10,679 nucleotides of DNA. It comes from JAKAXG01 sp035702985. GTDB taxonomy: Bacteria; Actinomycetota; Acidimicrobiia; Acidimicrobiales; Palsa-688. Where the stretch lies: contig DASSZD010000087.1 in NCBI GenBank assembly GCA_035702985.1, positions 1 through 10,679 of the forward strand, given 5' to 3'. Both the position numbers and the translations under genes were made by a program. Under the pieces are notes generated by a model, which did not search any database, was not told the origin of the DNA, and was given only the letters and a program-made list of their open reading frames with translations. This document shows positions 1 to 5,085 of the stretch, in pieces (positions within the stretch are counted from its first letter, which is position 1; each line of letters opens with the position of its first letter).

Positions 1-583
1 GGGCGGTCCGGCCGGTGGTCGGGTCGATCAGCTGGCCGGGCCGTTCGTAGTCGCCGGAAGTGGCGATGGCGGCGGCGACCTCGACCACGGCGGCGTAGGC
101 CTGCGGCTGGGCCGGGTGGCGTACCCCCACCCGCCACGGGAGCGGCCCGGGCCGTCCGGTCACCGCGATGTCGCCGCCGGCGTTGACCATGGCCGCGGCC
201 ACGCCGGCGGCGGTCAGGACGTCGAGGGCCCGGCCGGCGGCCCAGCCCTTGACCAGACCGGTCGGATCCACCCCTCCGGGCATGGCCCACGGGTCGAATG
301 CGCCGGCGGTGAGCTCCCGGGCCAGGCGGCAGCGATCCAGCACGACGGCGATGGTGGCGGCGTCGCCGGGATCGAGGTCGTCCGGTCCGGCCCGCCCCGA
401 TCGCAGCACGGACATGGGGCTGTCGGGGTCCCAGGTGGAGAACACCCGGTCGGCCTCGTGGAGGACCCGGACCGCCTCCCGCACGGTGCCGGCCGGCAGC
501 GGGCCCGGGCTGACGATGCCCACGACCGTCCCCATCACCGCTTCGAGGTGGGTGGCGGGCGGGAGCGACGTGGCCGCCGTCAT
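1..583 (-). CDS. apbE: FAD:protein FMN transferase (ApbE family), C-terminus beyond window
   Basis: ApbE enzymes use FAD and Mg2+ to attach FMN through a phosphoester bond to a Thr/Ser of a target protein. The visible 194 residues carry family hallmarks: FSTWDPDSPMS (residues 48-58), GAFDP (94-98), DPTGLVKGWA (106-115), NAGGDI (134-139) and ATSGDYE (174-180), followed by LIDPTTGR (185-192). The position before LIDP, often His in the family, is Gln184 here. The reading frame is open to the window edge, and roughly the last third of a usual 300-residue ApbE is missing. No signal peptide or lipobox is visible, so the enzyme looks cytoplasmic. Its ATG overlaps the stop of the upstream FMN-binding gene (ATGA, 580-583), which implies translational coupling. 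The flavinylation target is almost certainly that neighbour. The family call is firm; the exact substrate is inferred from position. Confidence 0.93.
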   Translation of the reverse strand, partial: MTAATSLPPATHLEAVMGTVVGIVSPGPLPAGTVREAVRVLHEADRVFSTWDPDSPMSVLRSGRAGPDDLDPGDAATIAVVLDRCRLARELTAGAFDPWAMPGGVDPTGLVKGWAAGRALDVLTAAGVAAAMVNAGGDIAVTGRPGPLPWRVGVRHPAQPQAYAAVVEVAAAIATSGDYERPGQLIDPTTGRTA

Positions 584-1143
584 GCCTTGATCCCCAGCTT
601 GGTGAGGGCGTTGGCCACGGCGTCGACGAACGCCTGGGAGGTGAAGGTCGCCCCGGAGACCCCGTTGATGTTGACCGACCCGGCGCTGATCACCTGCTGT
701 TCGAGCTGGGGGACGGCGTAGCTGTCGATGGCCACGGAGCGGCCGTCGGTCTCGTTGAGCGTGGCCATGGACACGCCGGTGATCTTCGATCCGCTGACCG
801 TCACCTTGACCGCCATGTCCCCGAAGCGGAAGGCCTGGTCGGCGCTGGTCGCCGACCGGGTGGCCGCCGAGCCGCCCGACGACCCCGCCGAGCCGCCCGA
901 CGCCGCTGCCGATCCGCCCGCCGCCGCCGCCGAGCCGCCCGACGACGCTGCCGAGCCCCCCGACGACCCCGCCGATGTCCCCGTCGAGGACGCCGACGCC
1001 CCGGACGACCCGGACGACCCGCCGGTGGCGGCGTTCCCGGACCCGGCGGTGGGAATGGTCAGGTGGGAGCCCCTGGTCGGGAACGCCAGGACCCCGGCGA
1101 TACCGGCGATGGTGCCGCCGATGACGAGCTTGTAGCGCTGCAT
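580..1143 (-). CDS. Membrane-anchored FMN-binding domain protein, predicted flavinylated
   Basis: This 187-residue protein has three parts. Residues 1-24 are a short basic N-terminus (MQRYK) and one hydrophobic segment that could be a membrane anchor or uncleaved signal. Residues 33-100 are a Ser/Gly/Ala-rich linker. Residues 104-187 are a minimal FMN-binding domain (FMN_bind type). The motif NGVSGATFTS (160-169) matches the flavinylation consensus (D/N-x-x-S/T-G-A-T/S), making Thr166 the predicted FMN-bearing residue. By the positive-inside rule the FMN domain faces outside. The frame stays open upstream to 1266, but ATG 1143 is chosen because it follows a GGAGGA ribosome site (about 1153-1158) and leaves a 26-bp gap after the flavocytochrome gene. 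It probably serves as the outward one- or two-electron carrier between the flavocytochrome and an unknown acceptor. Confidence 0.9.
   Translation of the reverse strand: MQRYKLVIGGTIAGIAGVLAFPTRGSHLTIPTAGSGNAATGGSSGSSGASASSTGTSAGSSGGSAASSGGSAAAAGGSAAASGGSAGSSGGSAATRSATSADQAFRFGDMAVKVTVSGSKITGVSMATLNETDGRSVAIDSYAVPQLEQQVISAGSVNINGVSGATFTSQAFVDAVANALTKLGIKA
862..966 (-). repeat. Five 21-bp in-frame tandem repeats coding a Gly/Ser/Ala heptad linker
   Basis: Residues 60-94 of the FMN-binding protein are five consecutive seven-residue units: SSGGSAA, SSGGSAA, AAGGSAA, ASGGSAG, SSGGSAA. At DNA level these are five 21-bp units, imperfect but clearly related. Less regular SSG/SGT-type sequence extends the linker on the N-terminal side. 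The composition suggests a flexible, uncharged tether between the membrane anchor and the FMN domain. Repeats of this kind can change copy number between strains. Confidence 0.85.
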
Positions 1144-1169
1144 GGGTCTTGTTCCTCCGGGTGGGGGGC

Positions 1170-2591
1170 TCAGTACGAGAACGACTCGTGGTGGATGGCT
1201 CCGGGCGGCAGGCCGAGGGCCCGGGCGGCGGCCACCACCCCGGCCGAGAACTGCTCGGGGCCGCACACGTACAGATCCCGGCCGGCCAGGTCGGGGATCA
1301 GGCGGCGCAGGTAGCGCGGGTCGTGCATGCGGTGCTGGCTGCGGGGCCCGGCCAGTTCCATCCGCCGGCCGGCCCGGGCGTCCACCATGGCGGCCAGTTC
1401 GGCCCGGTGTATCAACTCCTCCGGGGTGGAGGCCCTCTGCACCACGACGACGTCCACGTCGGCGGGTAGGTCCTCGAGCAGGGCCCGCAGCGGGGTGATC
1501 CCCACCCCGGCACCGATGAGGGCCACCTTGCGCCGGGTGCGGGTGGAGCCGGTGAACGCCCCGTAGGGGCCCTCCACGGCGATCCGGGTCCCGGGGCGGA
1601 GGCGGGCTATCCGGGCGGTGGCGTCACCGGCCACCTTGATGGTGACCCGCAGGTACGGCGGGCGGGGCAGGGCCGACAGGCTGAACGGGTGGGCGTGCCA
1701 CCACATGCCCCGGACCAGGAAGCGCCACCCGAAGTACTGTCCGCCGGCCGCCGCCAGGCGGTCCAGGTGCCGGCCCCGCACCACCAGCGAGTACACGCCG
1801 GGGCCCTCGGGCCGGACGTCCACCAGTTCGAGCCGGTGGTACACGGTGCGCGCCACCGGCAGCCCCACCCGGTAGACGATCACCACCCCGGCCGTGGCCA
1901 GCCACAGCAGGGCCCAGGCGGCCCGGGCCAGGGGGTGGCCCACGAACGAGTTGCCGGCCACTATCTGGTGGGGCACCGAGAACGCCAGGGCCAGGTACGT
2001 GTAGAGGTGGATGACCCACCAGGTGTCGTAGCTGACCCGCCGGCGCACCGCCCGGATGGACAGCCCGGCAATCCCTACCAGCATCGCGTAGGAGACCACG
2101 GCGGCGAAGATCCAGGCCATGGTCGTGGTCAGCGAACCGGCCTCCGCCCACAGGCCCAGGTGGCCGGCCTGGGCGTAGCCCAGGGTGGTCAACACGGCGT
2201 GGCCGCCCAGCAGCAGCAGCGGTGCCGGCGACAGGCGCCGGTGCCAGCGGATCAGCCGGTCCTGGCCCACGGCCCGCTCCACGCCCGGGATGCGGCCGGC
2301 CAGCAGCACCATGACCAGGAGCAGGTAGGTGCCGGCCGTGGCCGTCACGTCGCCGGCCAGCACGGCCAGGCCGCCGGGGGCGCCGACCGACTGCCGGGTC
2401 GCCTGGGACAGGGGCAGCGCCACCGCCGCCCCCAGGCCCACGCCGACCAGCACGGCGGCCAGGTCGGCGATCCTGCGGCCTGGTGCCGGGCGGGGTCGGG
2501 GGCCGCTCCACGAACCGGACGGGCCGGCCGGACCGGCCGGGGCAGTTGCGGCCGACCGGGCCGGCGCCGGCCGGGGGGGCGAATAGGTCAT
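1170..2591 (-). CDS. Ferric-reductase-like transmembrane flavocytochrome (NAD(P)H/FAD/b-heme)
   Basis: The 473-residue protein joins a ferric-reductase-type heme membrane domain (about 42-245) to a ferredoxin-NADP reductase module (about 250-473). Two His pairs, His117/His131 and His195/His208, have 13 and 12 intervening residues. This is the spacing that ligates two stacked b hemes in NADPH oxidases. The FAD site is HPFSLS (301-306), the nucleotide site is GAGVGITP (360-367), and CGPEQF (443-448) plus the C-terminal ESFSY complete the reductase fold. Electrons from cytoplasmic NAD(P)H would pass via FAD and the hemes to the outer face. A Pro/Ala-rich tail of about 40 residues precedes the first helix. 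ATG 2591 has no evident Shine-Dalgarno sequence. The FMN-binding protein and apbE directly downstream suggest the electron recipient is flavinylated rather than free Fe(III), but the final acceptor is unknown. Confidence 0.93.
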   Translation of the reverse strand: MTYSPPRPAPARSAATAPAGPAGPSGSWSGPRPRPAPGRRIADLAAVLVGVGLGAAVALPLSQATRQSVGAPGGLAVLAGDVTATAGTYLLLVMVLLAGRIPGVERAVGQDRLIRWHRRLSPAPLLLLGGHAVLTTLGYAQAGHLGLWAEAGSLTTTMAWIFAAVVSYAMLVGIAGLSIRAVRRRVSYDTWWVIHLYTYLALAFSVPHQIVAGNSFVGHPLARAAWALLWLATAGVVIVYRVGLPVARTVYHRLELVDVRPEGPGVYSLVVRGRHLDRLAAAGGQYFGWRFLVRGMWWHAHPFSLSALPRPPYLRVTIKVAGDATARIARLRPGTRIAVEGPYGAFTGSTRTRRKVALIGAGVGITPLRALLEDLPADVDVVVVQRASTPEELIHRAELAAMVDARAGRRMELAGPRSQHRMHDPRYLRRLIPDLAGRDLYVCGPEQFSAGVVAAARALGLPPGAIHHESFSY

Positions 2592-2693
2592 GGGCCCAGC
2601 GTCGGCACCCGGGCTTACCGGTAGCTGAGAGAAAGCTCTGGAATCCCTGGGAATCGAACCCCGCCGGGGGCCGGCCGCAGCCGTCGGGGCCGG
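2592..2693. other. Intergenic region between MerR gene and flavocytochrome gene
   Basis: These 102 bp separate two minus-strand modules and probably hold the end of one transcript and the start of the next. On the MerR side (2659-2693) are GC-rich inverted repeats: CCGGCC 2671-2676 pairs with GGCCGG 2688-2693, and CCCC 2659-2662 with GGGG 2666-2669. No U-tract follows, so a terminator is only possible. The hexamer GGAATC occurs at 2640-2645 and 2650-2655, one helical turn apart, and could be a regulator site. On the minus strand GGGGTTCGATTCCC resembles a tRNA T-arm. I could not identify a convincing -35/-10 pair for the flavocytochrome gene. Confidence 0.4.
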
Positions 2694-3551
2694 TCAGAGC
2701 CGGGCGCCACCGCCGAGCGCGGTCTGGAACACCGGCCACCCCACCTCGATGCGGTGGCGGGTCTCGTCGGGCGTGTCCCGCAGCGTCTTCAGGTAGTACT
2801 CCCGGATGGGGCCGTCCACTCCGATGGCGGCCGACGCCACGTGGACGCCCAGCCGGCCGTAGGTGATGTCGATGTCGGAGAACGCTCCGGCGTGCAGGGC
2901 CACGGCCAGTTCGGCGGCCGGTACCTCGTAGGGGTGGGCCCGCTCCGAGCCGTGCCGGGCCGGGTGCAGGAGGGGGACGAAGGCGACCAGGTCACCTTTT
3001 TCCGCTTCGAAGAAGTCCCCTGGGAACAGGGTGCCCGACGGGCCGGCCCGCTGGGCACCCGTCTCGGCCACCACCGCCTCCAGCTCGTCGAAGGCCCCCA
3101 TCCACCATTCCACGGCGTCGGCCGCCGCCACCACTTCGCCGACGGCCAGGGCCGGGACGGCCGGCACCACCCGGTACTCCACCGGCACCGGAACCGGCTC
3201 CGGGCGCAGCATGGCCCGCAGCGTCTCCACCGTGGTCCGGGCCTGCTCCAGCTGGGCGTGGACCCGGTCCAGGTGGGCCATGATCACGTCGTTGCGCCCC
3301 GGCACGTCGGGGGCGTCGAGCACCGCCTTGACCTCCTCGGTGGGCATCCCCAGCTCCCGGAACCGCCGGATCACCTGGGCCCGGGCCACCTGGCCGGTGT
3401 CGTAGTAGCGGTAGCCGCTGAACCGGTCCACGTGGGCCGGCTCGAGCAGGCCGATGTCGTGGTAGTGGCGTAGGGCCTTGACGCTGAGATGGGTCATGCG
3501 GGAGAAGTCGCCGATGCTCAGCCGGACGGGCACGGGCCCATTGTCGATCAT
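2694..3551 (-). CDS. MerR-family regulator with GyrI-like effector-binding domain
   Basis: The 285-residue protein has the two-part layout of BmrR-type regulators. Residues 10-78 are a MerR winged-helix domain (LSIGDFSRMTHLSVKALRHY region, then GLLEPA and FSGYRYYD). Residues 87-115 look like the dimerising coiled coil. Residues about 124-275 resemble a GyrI/SOUL-type small-molecule domain, ending in E-V-G-W-P-V-F as in such domains. Proteins of this class bind lipophilic or cationic ligands and untwist promoters with an over-long spacer. The frame is open upstream inside the exporter gene, but ATG 3551 is chosen because it starts just before the HTH and overlaps the exporter stop as ATGA (3548-3551). 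It probably controls the exporter operon, itself included, through the site at 4988-5018. The ligand is unknown. Confidence 0.93.
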   Translation of the reverse strand: MIDNGPVPVRLSIGDFSRMTHLSVKALRHYHDIGLLEPAHVDRFSGYRYYDTGQVARAQVIRRFRELGMPTEEVKAVLDAPDVPGRNDVIMAHLDRVHAQLEQARTTVETLRAMLRPEPVPVPVEYRVVPAVPALAVGEVVAAADAVEWWMGAFDELEAVVAETGAQRAGPSGTLFPGDFFEAEKGDLVAFVPLLHPARHGSERAHPYEVPAAELAVALHAGAFSDIDITYGRLGVHVASAAIGVDGPIREYYLKTLRDTPDETRHRIEVGWPVFQTALGGGARL

Positions 3552-4981
3552 GACGGGCTCCCGGTGGCGGCCGGGCCGGGCCGGGGCCGCAGCCTGGTGC
3601 CGGCGGCCACCGCGGTGAGCAGGCAGCCCAGCTGGAGGGTGCTGTACTCGAACGCCGGTCCGGCGCCGTGGCGGGCCGCCCCGAAGTAGACCATCCCGGT
3701 GACGGCCACCCCCACCGAGTTGCCGATCTGTTGCATGCTCGACAGCAGGCCTGACACCGCCCCGGCCCGGACCGGGTCGGACCGGGCCAGCACCACCGAG
3801 GTCAGCGGGGTGATGCACAGGCCCATCCCCGCCCCGGCCGCCACCAGCCCGGGCACCAGCCACCCGAGAGCGACGCCCGGCCCGCCGGCGGCCACTGCGG
3901 CGGCCAGGCCCCCCTCCCCGGCGGCCAGGAGGAGCGCGCCCAGCCCGATCAGGTCCGGGCCGAGCCGCTGGGTGAGAGCGGGGGCCCGCAGGGACGTGGC
4001 CAGGTAGGCCCCGGCCAGGATGGAGAACACCAGCCCGGCCTGCAGCGGGTCCAGCCCCCGCCCGTCCTGCAGGTACAGGGCCAGAACCAGGAACAGGGCC
4101 GCCTGCCCGCACCAGAAGCCCAGCTGGGTCAGCAACCCCCGCCGCAGGCCGGGCACGGCCAGCAACGAGGGGGCTATCAGAGGGGCCTCACCGGACCTCT
4201 CCAGACGCCGCTGGTGCCAGCCGAACGCGCCGAGCAGCACCGGGGCGGCGGCCAGGCCGGCGGCGGTCCACCACGGCCACCCCAGCGCCGCACCCTGCAC
4301 CAGGCCCAGCACCAGGGCCGCCAGCCCGGCGGTCACCAGCAGCGCCCCGAGCCAGTCGAGGCGGCCCGGGCGGTCGGATCGGGACTCGGGCACCAGCCGG
4401 CCGGCGCAGACCGCGGCCAGGGCGGCCACCGGGACGTTGACCAGGAAGATGCTGCGCCAGCCGCTGTGGGCCAGGTCGGCCTGGATCAGGGCACCGCCGA
4501 CCAGCTGGCCGCCGGCCGCGGCGATCCCCATGGCCATCCCGTACACGCTGATGGCCCGCACCCGGTCGGCGCCGGTGTAGACCACCCCTAGGAGCGACAG
4601 GATGTTGGGGCTCACGAGCGCCGCCGCCGCGCCCTGCATCAGGCGGCCGGCGATCAGCACCTCGGCGCTGGGGGCCAGGCCGCACAGGGCGGAGGTCACC
4701 CCGAAGCCGGCCAGGCCGGCGGTCAGCACCCGCCGCCGGCCGAAGCGGTCACCCAGGCGACCGCCCAGCACCAGCAGGGCGGCGAAGCTGAGCCCGTAGC
4801 CCGCCACCACCCACTCCTCCACGCTGGCCCCGGCGTGCAGGGCGGCCCGCATGGAGGGCAGGGCCACGTTGACTATGAAGAAGTCCAGCACGATCATGAC
4901 CGTTCCGGTCACCAGCACCGGTAGCGGCCGCCAGTTGAACGTGCGGCCCGGGGACCGTTCGAGGACGGCTGTGGTTGTCAT
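3548..4981 (-). CDS. DHA2-family MFS drug:H+ antiporter (14 predicted helices)
   Basis: This 477-residue polytopic protein matches the EmrB/QacA-type DHA2 family in length and motifs. These include motif D1 LDFFIVNVALP (32-42), motif A GGRLGDRFGRRR (73-84) between helices 2 and 3, the helix-4 Arg113 in RLMQGAAAA, a motif-C-like GGQLVGG (157-163), and WRSIFLVNVP (175-184). Such proteins expel drugs, dyes or toxic metabolites in exchange for protons across the cytoplasmic membrane. The gene leads a two-gene unit with the overlapping MerR regulator, a common arrangement for ligand-induced efflux. AGGAGG lies 15 nt upstream of ATG 4981 but also falls within the operator, so translation may start from a leaderless transcript or from the weaker GAGGG 8 nt upstream. 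The substrate cannot be read from the sequence. Confidence 0.93.
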   Translation of the reverse strand: MTTTAVLERSPGRTFNWRPLPVLVTGTVMIVLDFFIVNVALPSMRAALHAGASVEEWVVAGYGLSFAALLVLGGRLGDRFGRRRVLTAGLAGFGVTSALCGLAPSAEVLIAGRLMQGAAAALVSPNILSLLGVVYTGADRVRAISVYGMAMGIAAAGGQLVGGALIQADLAHSGWRSIFLVNVPVAALAAVCAGRLVPESRSDRPGRLDWLGALLVTAGLAALVLGLVQGAALGWPWWTAAGLAAAPVLLGAFGWHQRRLERSGEAPLIAPSLLAVPGLRRGLLTQLGFWCGQAALFLVLALYLQDGRGLDPLQAGLVFSILAGAYLATSLRAPALTQRLGPDLIGLGALLLAAGEGGLAAAVAAGGPGVALGWLVPGLVAAGAGMGLCITPLTSVVLARSDPVRAGAVSGLLSSMQQIGNSVGVAVTGMVYFGAARHGAGPAFEYSTLQLGCLLTAVAAGTRLRPRPGPAATGSPS

Positions 4982-4987
4982 GAGCCC

Positions 4988-5018
4988 ACCCTCGGACCTC
5001 CTGTAACGGGAGAGTCAA
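4988..5018 (-). promoter_or_regulatory. MerR-type promoter/operator of the exporter-regulator operon
   Basis: On the minus strand a -35 TTGACT (5018-5013) is followed by exactly 19 bp and then GAGGGT (4993-4988) as a weak -10. Within the spacer sits a dyad: on the plus strand GAC-CTCC (4995-5001), a 7-nt loop, then GGAG-a-GTC (5009-5016), imperfect by one base. A 19-bp spacer carrying a dyad is the signature of promoters activated by MerR-family proteins. Transcription starting about 7 nt after the -10 would begin at or next to the A of the exporter ATG (4981). The regulator is most simply the MerR protein encoded by the second gene of the operon. Confidence 0.6.
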
Positions 5019-5073
5019 GGGGCGACAGACGATCCGGCCCGGAGGCGGTTCGGAGCACCCGGCGGCGGTCTGG

Positions 5074-5085
5074 AACTATTGGTGT
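5074..5085 (+). promoter_or_regulatory. Possible leaderless -10 element of the acyl-CoA ligase gene
   Basis: The ligase ATG (5086) has no Shine-Dalgarno sequence in front of it (GGTCTGGAACTATTGGTGT). AACTAT at 5074-5079 keeps the key A2 and T6 of a -10 hexamer and ends 6 nt before the ATG. This is the distance expected for a leaderless message and the same as for the divergent exporter. No good -35 is visible. The divergent intergenic span 4982-5085 may therefore hold promoters for both directions. Confidence 0.3.

Noticed and set aside
862..966. Tandem repeats considered as a CRISPR-like or intergenic repeat array
   Set aside because: Units are contiguous, 21 bp, in frame and without spacers, so they are coding linker repeats.
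728..1135. Plus-strand frame rich in Asp-Pro-Pro-Ala repeats
   Set aside because: This is the antisense reading of the Gly/Ser/Ala linker repeats in the FMN-binding protein; the repeat explains it.
1144..1266. N-terminal extension of the FMN-binding protein frame
   Set aside because: It would overlap the flavocytochrome 3' end by nearly 100 bp and is Arg/Pro/Gly-rich. ATG 1143 has a clear GGAGGA ribosome site and begins just before the hydrophobic anchor.
1689..2624. Plus-strand frame opposite the flavocytochrome gene
   Set aside because: His/Gln/Gly-rich antisense shadow; no plausible ribosome site or domain.
2620..2693. A complete tRNA gene on the minus strand
   Set aside because: Only a T-arm-like segment is present; no D-arm, anticodon arm or matching acceptor 5' strand can be folded upstream, so no tRNA was annotated.
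1624..2739. Second minus-strand frame overlapping the flavocytochrome gene
   Set aside because: Composition is almost all Gly, Arg, Pro and Ala, without helices or motifs, while the neighbouring register gives a complete flavocytochrome.
3552..4112. N-terminal extension of the MerR frame into the exporter gene
   Set aside because: The upstream part is an out-of-frame shadow of the exporter. The DNA-binding domain begins right after ATG 3551, which overlaps the exporter stop by 4 bp.
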